Assembly (NCBI RefSeq): GCF_001447195.1
Contig: NZ_LFRI01000144.1
Location: forward strand, 62,001-126,000
DNA length: 64,000 bases
Origin: Aquabacterium parvum
GTDB lineage: Bacteria > Pseudomonadota > Gammaproteobacteria > Burkholderiales > Burkholderiaceae_C
Direction of reading: 5' to 3'
A program made the position numbers and the translations under genes. The first letter of the stretch is position 1; the number at the start of each line of letters is the position of its first letter. The notes beneath the pieces were generated by a model. It searched no databases and was not told the DNA's origin. It was given only the letters and a program-made list of their open reading frames with translations. Below, piece after piece: positions 16,771 through 26,579 of the stretch.

Positions 16771-17790
16771 ATGCAGGCATATCGCGCCCCCCGATGGCTG
16801 GCTGGCTCCGGTCTGGTGGCAGGCAATGCGCAGACGATCTGGCCGGCGCTTTGCAGCCGCGTGCACCCTGACCGCCGCGTGGGCCCGGTGGCCTACCTGC
16901 GCGAGCGCTGGGACACGCCCGATGGCGACTTCATCGACCTGGATTTTTTCCCGGCCGACGCGGTGGCCAAAGGCGCTCACCGGCCGGTGCCGGCGCCCTC
17001 GCTGGTGCTGTTCCATGGTCTGGAAGGATCGTCTCAGAGCCATTACTCGCGGGCGTTTGCGCTGTGGGCCCACGCCAGGGGTTGGGATTTCGTCGTGCCG
17101 CATTTCCGGGGCTGCTCGGGCGAGTTGAACCGCGCGCCCCGCACCTATTTCTCGGGAGACCACGCCGAGATTGACTGGATCCTGCGCCGGCTGGCGCTGC
17201 GCAAACCCGGGCCCATGCTGGCTGTCGGCGTCTCGCTGGGCGGCAACATGCTGCTGCGCTGGGCCCAGGAGGCGGGCGGCGAAGCCTCGCGCGTGGTGCG
17301 AGCGGTGGTGGCGGTGTCCTCGCCGGTGGACCTGACCGCGGTCAGCGAGAACATCAACCGCGGCTTCAACAAGCAGGTCTACACCCGCATGTTCCTGAAG
17401 TCGCTCAAGCCCAAGGCGCTGGCCAAGTTGCAGCAGTTCCCCGGTCTGGCCGATGCAGAGGCCATTCGCCGATCCGAGGATTTCCTGGCCTACGACAATG
17501 CGTTCACGGCCCGCATCCACGGCTTTGCCGATGCGCACGACTACTGGGCCCGCTGCGCCGCCAAGCCGCACCTGCGGCACATGCGCGACGTGCCGGCCCT
17601 GGTGCTCAACGCCCGCAACGATCCGTTCATACCGGCCTGGTGCCTGCCCACGCGCGGCGAGGTCGGCCCTGCGGTGACCCTGTGGCAGCCGCACGAAGGC
17701 GGGCACGTGGGCTTTCCGGCAGGGCGTTTCCCTGGGCACGTTGCCGACTTGCCGCAGGCCGTGGGCGCCTGGTTGCAGCAACACCTCTGA
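16771..17790 (+). CDS. Alpha/beta hydrolase, YheT family
   Basis: 339 residues from the ATG at 16771, 11 bases after the previous stop; a longer frame from 16420 overlaps the SnoaL-like gene and is rejected. Nucleophile elbow GVSLGGNM with S155; oxyanion region FHGLEGSSQSHY; acid NARNDPFIP and histidine HEGGHVGF. The SGELNRAPRTYFSGDHAEI segment is typical of the YheT/EMB8 group of esterase-like hydrolases whose substrates are largely unknown. It is cytoplasmic, as no signal peptide is seen. Confidence 0.88.
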   Translation: MQAYRAPRWLAGSGLVAGNAQTIWPALCSRVHPDRRVGPVAYLRERWDTPDGDFIDLDFFPADAVAKGAHRPVPAPSLVLFHGLEGSSQSHYSRAFALWAHARGWDFVVPHFRGCSGELNRAPRTYFSGDHAEIDWILRRLALRKPGPMLAVGVSLGGNMLLRWAQEAGGEASRVVRAVVAVSSPVDLTAVSENINRGFNKQVYTRMFLKSLKPKALAKLQQFPGLADAEAIRRSEDFLAYDNAFTARIHGFADAHDYWARCAAKPHLRHMRDVPALVLNARNDPFIPAWCLPTRGEVGPAVTLWQPHEGGHVGFPAGRFPGHVADLPQAVGAWLQQHL

Positions 17791-17800
17791 GGACCTGTTC

Positions 17801-18382
17801 ATGGACGACATCGTCAAGGCGGCCATCCAGAAATGGCCCAACGTGCCCAACTGCTTTGACTGGCTGGGCCTGGACGCGCGAGGTGACTGGTACCTGCGCG
17901 ATGCGGCCACGCAGGCCGTTGGGCCGTTTCCTCTCTCGAAGGGCAGCCGCGTCACGCACGACAAGCTGCGCGAGTTCATCCAGCGCAACTACGAGCCCGA
18001 TGCACAGGGGGCGTGGTTCTTTCAGAACGGGCCGCAGCGCGTGTACGTGGCGCTGGAGTTGGCGCCCATGGTGATCGGTGTGCGGCGTCATGCCCACGAA
18101 GGTGCGGCGGGGGCGGGCATTGCGGTCGCGTCAGCGGGAGGCGCGGGTTTCGTGGTCGAAACCCACACCGGGCAGCTCGTGCAGCAGGTGCGCAGCAGCT
18201 GGCTCGATGAACACGGCCACCTCTACCTGGACACCGAACACGGCCTGGGCGTGGTGCGCTCGCTCGACATGGACGCAGCGGCCGATGCCATCGAGGCCGC
18301 TGGCTGGGAGCCTGAAGAGATCGCGGCGGACGAGTTGCCGAGGCGTTTTGGTTTTGTGCTGAGGCCGCAGCCGCCGGGCTGA
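17801..18382 (+). CDS. Conserved Burkholderiales protein of unknown function
   Basis: 193 residues from the ATG at 17801, ten bases after the hydrolase stop. It starts MDDIVKAAIQKWPNVPNC, followed by FDWLGLDARGDWYLRD and a WFFQNGPQRVYVALE segment. I recognise this as a protein common in Burkholderiales but I do not know its function; database names (a DUF family) could not be checked. No membrane segment or signal peptide is seen. It is the last gene of the purU group. Confidence 0.75.
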   Translation: MDDIVKAAIQKWPNVPNCFDWLGLDARGDWYLRDAATQAVGPFPLSKGSRVTHDKLREFIQRNYEPDAQGAWFFQNGPQRVYVALELAPMVIGVRRHAHEGAAGAGIAVASAGGAGFVVETHTGQLVQQVRSSWLDEHGHLYLDTEHGLGVVRSLDMDAAADAIEAAGWEPEEIAADELPRRFGFVLRPQPPG

Positions 18383-18480
18383 GGCACCGCGCGCATCGCC
18401 CCGAGCCCATGGCGCACGCCCAGCCGTGGCCGGCGCTGCCAGGCACTGCCTGTGTCGAGCAGGCAAGGAATTGAGCACGC

Positions 18481-18510
18481 AAAGAAAAACCGGCCCTGCA
18501 GGCCGGTTTG
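18481..18510 (-). terminator. Intrinsic terminator of the cytochrome gene
   Basis: Perfect 8-bp stem AACCGGCC / GGCCGGTT (18488-18495 with 18501-18508) with a 5-base loop. On the minus strand it is followed by TTTCTTT, so it ends the cytochrome transcript; on the plus strand the T-run is weak. Confidence 0.75.
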
Positions 18511-18531
18511 TCGTTTCAGGCGAAGGCCTGA

Positions 18532-19080
18532 TCAGGGAGCCGACGCGGCGTCAGCCGAGGCCGACACTGCAGGGGCTGCCGGCTCGGCCAGCTTGCCACC
18601 CGAGTTGTTGACCATGTAGACCATGGCGCGGTGGACTTCGAGGTCGGAGAAGTCGCCACCACCTTGCGGGGGCATGGCGTTGAGGCCCTTGAGCGCATGC
18701 TCGAGCAGCTTGGCGTCGCCCTGGCCGATGCGACCGGACCAAGCGCCTGCGTCGCCGAACTTGGGCGCACCCAGCATGCCGGCGCCGTGGCAGTTCACGC
18801 ACGAGCCCTTGTAGACCTCTTCACCCGAGCGCGGGCCGGTGTTGGCCGAGGCCAGTTTGATCTCGACCGAGCCCACGGGCATGATGCGCTGCGACACGGC
18901 TTGCGGGCTCAGGGCGTCGCTGCCAGCGGCCCCCTTGTTGGCCGAAGAGACGTAGTTGACCAGCAGGGCGATGACGACCACCGGCACCACGAAGGCGGCG
19001 AGGACGGCCGCGATCAGTTGCTGAGGGGTGCTGATCGGGCCTTGGTGGCCAGACTCTTGGGATTGAGGCGCTTGGCTCAT
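18532..19080 (-). CDS. Membrane-anchored cytochrome c5-type protein
   Basis: 182 residues. A membrane helix lies at about 21-42 (LIAAVLAAFVVPVVVIALLVNYV). The heme motif CVNCH is at 94-98 and the likely axial methionine is M136 in NAMPPQGG, both typical of class I c5/c-555 cytochromes. The C-terminus is an Ala/Ser/Pro-rich tail. It should carry electrons at the periplasmic face of the inner membrane, for example between the bc1 complex and a terminal oxidase. It is divergent from the tRNA-Arg gene. Confidence 0.9.
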   Translation of the reverse strand: MSQAPQSQESGHQGPISTPQQLIAAVLAAFVVPVVVIALLVNYVSSANKGAAGSDALSPQAVSQRIMPVGSVEIKLASANTGPRSGEEVYKGSCVNCHGAGMLGAPKFGDAGAWSGRIGQGDAKLLEHALKGLNAMPPQGGGDFSDLEVHRAMVYMVNNSGGKLAEPAAPAVSASADAASAP

Positions 19081-19152
19081 GGGGTGTTGTGGGCTTGGGT
19101 GGAATGGACCCCGAATTATATGGGGTCACACTGCTAGAATGCGGCACGCGCA

Positions 19153-19228
19153 GCGCCCGTAGCTCAATGGATAGAGTACTGCCCTCCGAAGGCAGGGGTT
19201 GCTGGTTCGATCCCAGCCGGGCGCGCCA
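19153..19228 (+). tRNA. tRNA-Arg (CCG)
   Basis: A 76-base cloverleaf with encoded CCA. The anticodon loop CTCCGAA (19184-19190) gives anticodon CCG, which reads CGG. Acceptor stem GCGCCCG / CGGGCGC is perfect. TAGAAT at 19135-19140, 12 bases upstream, is a plausible -10. The last base of the CCA directly abuts the stop codon of the converging TonB receptor gene, so no terminator separates them. Confidence 0.95.
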
Positions 19229-21396
19229 TCACATCCGCAGGCTCAACTGCACGAACAGCGATCGCCCTGCCAGCGGCAGGTCACCCGGCACCAGCACCGG
19301 GATCGCGTCCCCCGGCGAATACAGGCTGGGCTCCTCCAGTTTGGCGTCGAACAGGTTGCGCACCGAGGCGCGGAACTCCCACCCCGAAGCAGAGCGCGGC
19401 GAGCGCAAGGTCAGGTCCATCGTGGCCTGGTCGTGCACTGGCTTGCGCGCGTCGCCAGGCGGGCGGCTGCGCCCGGCCACGTGGTTGACCTGGCTGCTCC
19501 ACTGCCAGCCGCTGTCCCAGCGCCAGTCGGCACGGCCGTACAGGTGGTGGCGAGGGGCGTAGCCGGCGTCCTGGCCACTGGTCTCGTCGGTGGAGCGCTG
19601 CCAGGCGTAGTTGCCCGACAGGCTCACCGCGTGGCTCAGTTCGTGGCGCGCTTCCAACTCGAAGCCTTGGCCGGTCTGTTTGCCGGTGTTCTGGAACACC
19701 TGCGGGCTGCCGGTGGGCGAGATGATGTCGCGCATGCCATGTCGAAACAGGCTCAGTTGCAGCAGGGTGTCGGAGCGGGCCTGCCACGAGAACGCGAGCT
19801 CCGTCGTCTGGATGGTTTCGGGCTTGAGGTCGGGGTTGCCGCGCAGCACCGGGTTGTTGATGCTGTAGAGCTCCATGAAGGCCGGGGCCCGGAAGGCGCG
19901 GCCGTGCAGGAGTTTGGTGGTCAGGTCCAGGCTGGTGTCCCAGACCAGGGCCACGCGCGGGTTGGTGGTCGAGCCGACGTCGGAGTAGCGGTCGTGGCGC
20001 ACGCCGGTGGTCAGCGTCCAGTCGCGGGCGAGGTTCCACTCGTCCTGCAGGATGAGGTGGTCGACCTTGCGGCGGTGCGGCTTGATGAAGGCGTCTTCGA
20101 CGGGGACCTCGACGACCGAGCCGTCGCCCAGCAGCACGGGCGGTTGACCCTCAGATAGCACGAAATTTTTGTGCTCGCGCGCGCGGTAGAGGTGCAGGTC
20201 TTCATGGCCCATGCCGAAGCTCAGCCGGTGGTCGAACCAGCCGCTGTAATGGGCCATGACGGTGGCTCGCCACTGGCGCTCCCAGGTGTTGGGTGAGCCG
20301 CGCATGCCGTTGGGAAAGTTGCCGCCCCAGGCCCCGGCCGGGTAGAGCAGCAGCGGGTCGTACTGGGCGTTGAGGTGCATGCCGCTGAGGTGGGCCTGCA
20401 GGCGCCAGTCGGTGCTCAGCGGCACGTCGTCGAGGGCCAGGCTGAGGTAGCTGCGGTTGGCGCGGCCTTTGCTGGATGGGTCGAGCGAGCTGGCGGCGCC
20501 CCCGCCCAGGCCGATCTGGTCGCGCCCCATGTGGCCGATGCGAACCTGGGCGTGGCCCCACTTCAGGCTGAGTTGGCCATCGAGCATGCGGTGGCCCAAC
20601 TGGGCCGGCCCGGGCGCCAGGCTGGCCTGGCTGCCGTAGAGCTGGTCGATCTGGGTCTGGGCGTCAGAGCGGATGAGCGGCTTGTCGCCGTCGGTCTGGG
20701 CGTGTTGCAGGTAGGCGGCCACTTCCCACGGGCCCCATTGGCCTGCGTGCAGGGCCCAGGCGCTGTGCGACTCGAAGCTGCCCACCCGAGCGCCGAATTC
20801 GGTGCCGGGGATGTCGGCTGTGCCCTTGGTGACCAGGTTGATGACCCCGGCGTAGGCGTCGGCGCCGAACATGGCCGAGCCAGGCCCCCGGATCACCTCG
20901 ACGCGGGCGATGTTCTCCAGCGGCATGCCGGCCCAGCCGTTGCCTCGGTTGCCGATGAATTGCATGGTCAGCGGCATGCCATCGAGCAGGACCAGCGTTT
21001 GCGGGTTGAACTGGCCATGGATGCCGCGGATCAGGTAGAGCGGGTTGTAGCCCTGAATGTTGCGGCTGACGTGCACGCCAGGCACGGTCTCCATCACCTC
21101 GTCGAGGTCGGTGGCGCCGATGCGCGAGATGTCTTCGGCGGAGACGACGCTGGCCACGGCGGGCGCCCTGCGAAGCGACTGCGAACGCCCGGTGGCGATG
21201 CTGACCTCGGGGCTTTGCATGACGACGCGGTCACCGAACGCTGCGGCCAGCTCCTCTTCGTCACGGCTGACCTGTGCCCCGGCGTGTGCGCTGAGCAGCA
21301 GGCAGGTCAGGGGGACGCCGAGTCGCGCGACGGCTTGCGCGCAGGATGCGAGCGGCCGCAGCTTCAAGGGCTCGAGTGAGCGTTGGGGGCGGTGGT

Positions 21397-21400
<4 letters not shown>
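19229..21400 (-). CDS. TonB-dependent outer membrane receptor
   Basis: 723 residues. After a signal peptide (cleavage near AHAGAQ, about residue 43) comes the plug domain (SVVSAEDISRIGATDLDEVMETVPGVHVSRN ... LVLLDGMPL, VEVIRGPGSAMFGADAYAGVINLVTK) and a beta-barrel ending in SLFVQLSLRM, with terminal Met rather than the more common Phe. There is no N-terminal STN signalling domain. Substrate cannot be told; the general type matches colicin I / vitamin B12 / catecholate receptors. Its ATG overlaps the stop of a hybrid histidine kinase (ATGA), a rare pairing that suggests the kinase and receptor serve one uptake or sensing task. Confidence 0.92.
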
Positions 21401-23481
<2,081 letters not shown>

Positions 23482-23482
23482 C

Positions 23483-24472
23483 TCATTGCTCCGGTAAAAC
23501 AAGGTGAATGGGTTGGGCCGACTCATCGAGGTCGAGACCCAGGTGGCGAGCGGTGCGCACGTTGACGGCGGTGAGCACCTGCCGCAGGGCCTGCATGCCT
23601 CGCGGGGGCAGCGAGCCGCCGGACAGGGCTGCCATCGCGGTGCTGCCCAGGTGTCGGCCGAGCTCGAGGTTGTCGGGGTACAGCGCGAACAGCGCACCGC
23701 GGCGCACGTGCGCCACGTTGCTGGAGAACACGGGCAGGCCCTCGTCCCAGGCGGTGCGCAGCAGCCAGGGCAGCACCACCGAGTCGTCGACGGCGCTGGT
23801 GTCCTGGGGCAGCCACAGCGCGTCTCGGCGCACGTTGAGTTGCCCGATGAGTTCCTGGTAGCGCTTGAGCGAGCCCTTGAGGTCCTCGCTTTCGAAGGCG
23901 AGCAGCTCCAGGCCGTTTTGCCTTGCGGCCTCGCGCGCCAGGCGGATCAGCCAGTCGTTCTGACGTGGGTTGTGCACGACGATCACGCGACGCGCTTGTG
24001 GCACGAAGGCCTTGAGGCGGGTGAACAGCAGGTGGGGGTCGGGCGCCAGGCTGACCACGGTGCCCGACTGGCCATCGGCCTCTGGCACGGACAACACGCC
24101 TGCAGCGATGAAAGGCAGCTTGAGGTCGAGCGTGGTGGCGGCTTTGAGGCCGCTGCGCCCCAGCGCGATCAGGGCGCGCACATGGCGGCTGCGCAGCTCT
24201 TGCGCGAGGGACTCCGGTGCGGACTCACCCGCCAGGGGCAGGCGCAGGATGCGCCCCGCTGTGCGCTCGTCGATGCCGCGCACGATGGCGGCAAAAGCGC
24301 TGCGAAAAGGCTCGCCGATCTGAGGGTAGACGACCGCGATGGTGCTGCGGCCGTCGTCGTCAGCAGCCCAGCTCGACAAGGGGGCGGCTGCCACCCCCAG
24401 CACGCCGCTGCGCACCAGCTGGATCAGCTCCCGACGTGTCAGCCTGGAGCGAATCGGACATGTACCAGACAA
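23483..24472 (-). CDS. Periplasmic substrate-binding protein, ABC_sub_bind type
   Basis: 329 residues. The N-terminus has a twin-arginine-like signal (LTRRELIQL, then a hydrophobic stretch ending in SSWAA). The body follows the YtrH/TrpX-like ABC_sub_bind (PF04392) pattern: IAVVYPQIGEPFRSAF, VRALIALGRSGLKAA, RRVIVVHNPRQNDWLIRLAREAARQNGLEL, ALWLPQDTSAV. No permease or ATPase gene is near. It is the first gene of a three-gene operon with a hybrid kinase and a TonB receptor, so it may act in sensing rather than transport. TrpX-like members bind aromatic amino acids, but the ligand here is unknown. Confidence 0.85.
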   Translation of the reverse strand: MSGTCPIRSRLTRRELIQLVRSGVLGVAAAPLSSWAADDDGRSTIAVVYPQIGEPFRSAFAAIVRGIDERTAGRILRLPLAGESAPESLAQELRSRHVRALIALGRSGLKAATTLDLKLPFIAAGVLSVPEADGQSGTVVSLAPDPHLLFTRLKAFVPQARRVIVVHNPRQNDWLIRLAREAARQNGLELLAFESEDLKGSLKRYQELIGQLNVRRDALWLPQDTSAVDDSVVLPWLLRTAWDEGLPVFSSNVAHVRRGALFALYPDNLELGRHLGSTAMAALSGGSLPPRGMQALRQVLTAVNVRTARHLGLDLDESAQPIHLVLPEQ

Positions 24473-24569
24473 GTCTCACCCCCATGTGGCGGGCCCAGGC
24501 TTGCCCGTTCAGCTCCCATGCACACCCGGGAGCTGGCGGGGATGTTAACGGATGCTGTTCAGGTCCGGG

Positions 24570-25088
24570 TCAAGGGTGTGTCTGGATGGCACCCGGTGTG
24601 TCGTGATGACGCCTCACCTGGCGTCCACACAGCCAGGCATCCAACGAGAAGCGGCCCGCCCCCTGCGTGAGGATGGCCAGGCACATCAGCCCCAGCATCA
24701 AGGGCACTTTGAAGCCCAGCCCGCCTTCGGTCTCGATCTGGTTCCAGCCCGCCCAGCCCAGGTCGAAGTGCACCGTGTACACGGCCACCCAGGTGATGAA
24801 CATCAGGCCCAGCGCGGCCAGGCGGCTCAACAGGCCCAGACCGATGGCAGCACCCAGGACGACCTCGCCCAGGCCGGCGGCGACCCAGTTCAGGTCAGGG
24901 CCCAGCCAGGCCAGCATGGGCGGGAAGTCGAGGCCGGCGAACCACTCGGGCGCGGTCAAGCCGGCCGAGACCTTCATGAGTCCGGCCTGGAAAAACTCCT
25001 GGGCGACGAACAGCCGCAGCGCGAGCAGGCCCAGCCCATCGACGCGTTCACGTGCGCTGGACGCGATCGAGGTAAGTGAGGAATTCAT
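24570..25088 (-). CDS. DoxX family membrane protein of the RiPP metallophore locus (HvfD/BufD-like)
   Basis: 172 residues with four predicted membrane helices and the DoxX pattern (LRLFVAQEFFQAGLMKVSAGL, GLGEVVLGAAIGLGLLSRLAALGLMF). In bufferin/Hvf-type clusters a DoxX protein accompanies the precursor, the MNIO enzyme and the DUF2063 partner; its role there is not established and may be in export or redox chemistry. Its start overlaps the DUF2063 gene by 41 bases, so it is the last gene of the operon. Confidence 0.85.
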   Translation of the reverse strand: MNSSLTSIASSARERVDGLGLLALRLFVAQEFFQAGLMKVSAGLTAPEWFAGLDFPPMLAWLGPDLNWVAAGLGEVVLGAAIGLGLLSRLAALGLMFITWVAVYTVHFDLGWAGWNQIETEGGLGFKVPLMLGLMCLAILTQGAGRFSLDAWLCGRQVRRHHDTPGAIQTHP

Positions 25089-25326
25089 CGTGGAGGTCTC
25101 CGTAGAAATGTGAGGTCCAGGCAGACTGGCGCACGAAGTCGGCGATCAGGGCTTGCCACGCTTCGTCGCCCAGGGCCGTGCGCAATTCGGGGTGGTGGGC
25201 CTCGATCATCTGGCTGGCACCGAGTTGAACGAGGTGGCGGTAGACGCGCATGCCGGCCTCGGTGTGGCCCTCGGGCACCACCTCGCTGCGGCCCCTCACG
25301 TAGTCGTAGAAGTCGGCTTCAGGCAT
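25048..25326 (-). CDS. Short DUF2063 protein (HvfC/BufC N-terminal domain only)
   Basis: 92 residues from the ATG at 25326; the upstream part of the frame overlaps the MNIO gene. It has the helical DUF2063 pattern MRVYRHLVQLGASQMIEAHHPELRTALGDEAWQALIADFVRQSAW (shown in the protein from about residue 26 to 70). HvfC/BufC partners are usually about 240-270 residues, with a second C-terminal domain thought to help recognise the precursor; that domain is absent. The stop is intact and the next gene overlaps, so this looks like a natural short form rather than a frameshift. Expected role: partner of the MNIO enzyme in cysteine modification. Confidence 0.78.
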   Translation of the reverse strand: MPEADFYDYVRGRSEVVPEGHTEAGMRVYRHLVQLGASQMIEAHHPELRTALGDEAWQALIADFVRQSAWTSHFYGDLHDEFLTYLDRVQRT

Positions 25327-26081
25327 CGCAGTTCCTGGTTGATGCGGTCGGGGGCGGGCACGTCGTTGTCCCATTCGAGCAGGATGGCCAGGCCGTGCGA
25401 GGCTTGCAGTTGGCGGGCCAGGGCGGCGGTGTCGGGCTCGACCGGTTCGCTGTGGGTGTCGATGTGCAGGCCGAAGCGAGCGTCGAACTCGTGGCCGGCG
25501 ACGTGCAGGTAGCTCACGCGCCGGGTGTCCACCCGCGAGACGAAGGCGGCCAGGTCCAGGCCGCCATGGTTCTTGTGGTTGACGGTGATGTTGTTGAGGT
25601 CGAGCAGGATCTGGCAGTCGGCCCGCTCGGCGACGGCGGCCAGGAAGTCCGCCTCGGGCATGTCGCAGCGGTTGGTGTACCAGGTGCTGTTCTCGATGGC
25701 GATGCGCCGCCCGAGCACGTCCTGAACGTGGCGGATGCGGTCGGACACACGGGCCACCTCGGCCACCGTGAACGGGATGGGAAAGAGGTCGTAGAGCTGG
25801 TGGGCGTCGCCACTGGCCGCCAGGTGGTCGGACACGTGCAAGGCGCCGAGGTCATCGGCCAGCTCGCGCAGGCTCAGCAGGAAGCCACGGTCGATGGGCG
25901 CGGGGCCGCCCAGGTTCATGGACACGCCGTGCAGGTGCACCGGGCGGCCCGACGCGATGAGCGCCTTCAGCGGCGCACGGTCGCGCCGGATCCAGTTCTC
26001 GGAGACGACCTCGAAGAAGTCGGCCTCGATGGCCGACATGTCCCAGTCGGACATCTCGCGTCGGTAACCCAGTCCCACCAT
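25296..26081 (-). CDS. MNIO family (DUF692) RiPP-modifying iron enzyme, HvfB/BufB-like
   Basis: 261 residues, TIM-barrel type. Candidate metal ligands of the DUF692 pattern are all present: H82 and D85-H86 (LHVSDH), E130-N131 (IEN), D161 and N163-N164 (LLDLNN), H193 and H197 (YLHVAGHE), D208 and H210 (IDTH), E236 and D238 (LLEWDND). Multinuclear non-heme iron oxidases of this family (MbnB, TglH, HvfB, BufB) convert cysteines of small peptides to oxazolone/thioamide or thiooxazole groups that bind copper. AAAGGA precedes the ATG. The gene follows the Cys-rich precursor by 38 bases and overlaps the DUF2063 partner by 31. Confidence 0.88.
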   Translation of the reverse strand: MVGLGYRREMSDWDMSAIEADFFEVVSENWIRRDRAPLKALIASGRPVHLHGVSMNLGGPAPIDRGFLLSLRELADDLGALHVSDHLAASGDAHQLYDLFPIPFTVAEVARVSDRIRHVQDVLGRRIAIENSTWYTNRCDMPEADFLAAVAERADCQILLDLNNITVNHKNHGGLDLAAFVSRVDTRRVSYLHVAGHEFDARFGLHIDTHSEPVEPDTAALARQLQASHGLAILLEWDNDVPAPDRINQELRCLKPTSTTT

Positions 26082-26119
26082 GGTGGCGTGTCCTTTCAGT
26101 GCTCAGTGACGGGCCGTGT

Positions 26120-26344
26120 TCACTTCTTGGAGCAGGAGGCGTCCTTCTTGGCGCAGCCGCCGTCTTTCTTGGAGCAGGAGGCTTCCTTCTTGCCAGCTTC
26201 GTCCTTCTTGCCGCAGCTGTGTTCCTTGCCGCTGGTTTCCTTTTTGCCGCAGGAGCCGGCGCCGCACTTGGCGTCCTTCTCACCGGCCCAGGCGGTGGTG
26301 GCGATGACGGAAGCGGCGATGGCGGCGATGGTCTTGATGTTCAT
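26120..26344 (-). CDS. Cys-rich secreted RiPP metallophore precursor (bufferin/HvfA-like)
   Basis: 74 residues. Residues 1-20 are a Sec signal peptide (MNIKTIAAIA ... TTAWA). The mature part of 54 residues is nearly all Lys, Gly, Ser, Glu, Asp, Ala and six Cys (27, 32, 44, 57, 64, 71). Five of them sit in a repeated C-x-K-K motif (SCGKKE, SCGKKD, SCSKKD, GCAKKD, SCSKK), the last three exactly seven residues apart. The H. influenzae HvfA motif EGKCG is not present; KCG at 26-28 is the nearest. It is first in an operon with the MNIO enzyme, its DUF2063 partner and DoxX, so a modified copper-binding peptide of the periplasm is the likely product (inference from family and order). Confidence 0.82.
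   Translation of the reverse strand: MNIKTIAAIAASVIATTAWAGEKDAKCGAGSCGKKETSGKEHSCGKKDEAGKKEASCSKKDGGCAKKDASCSKK
26123..26190 (-). repeat. Imperfect 21-bp tandem repeats in the RiPP precursor gene
   Basis: The 3' third of the precursor gene is built from three 21-base units, each encoding a seven-residue [A/G][S/G]C[S/A]KKD block; the first and third are nearly identical in DNA (core TTCTTGGAGCAGGAGGC on the plus strand). Repeat number could change by slippage and thereby change the number of metal sites. Confidence 0.7.
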
Positions 26345-26424
26345 GGTCAGGTCCTTGGTTGATTGACGTGGAGGTGTGGCACGGGTGTGCACGATGCATG
26401 TGTCGCACCGAAATGGCAAACCTG

Positions 26425-26438
26425 ACACAAGAATGTGT
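26425..26438. promoter_or_regulatory. Inverted repeat upstream of the RiPP locus
   Basis: ACACA-AGAA-TGTGT, a perfect 5-bp inverted repeat 81 bases before the precursor ATG (minus strand) in the 235-base gap shared with the divergent HDOD gene. Possibly an operator; no clear sigma-70 promoter for the RiPP operon is recognised. Confidence 0.3.
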
Positions 26439-26579
26439 AACAACACGAACTTGCTTGGGCAGCGGGGATGCTGCAAGGTGAATTGACACCATTGATCGGC
26501 GTTGATGCGGCTTTCGCTCGCTTGCTGCCAGGACCAGGGAAAGCGGACAATGAAATCCCACCCCTGAAACCCTCTGCGC

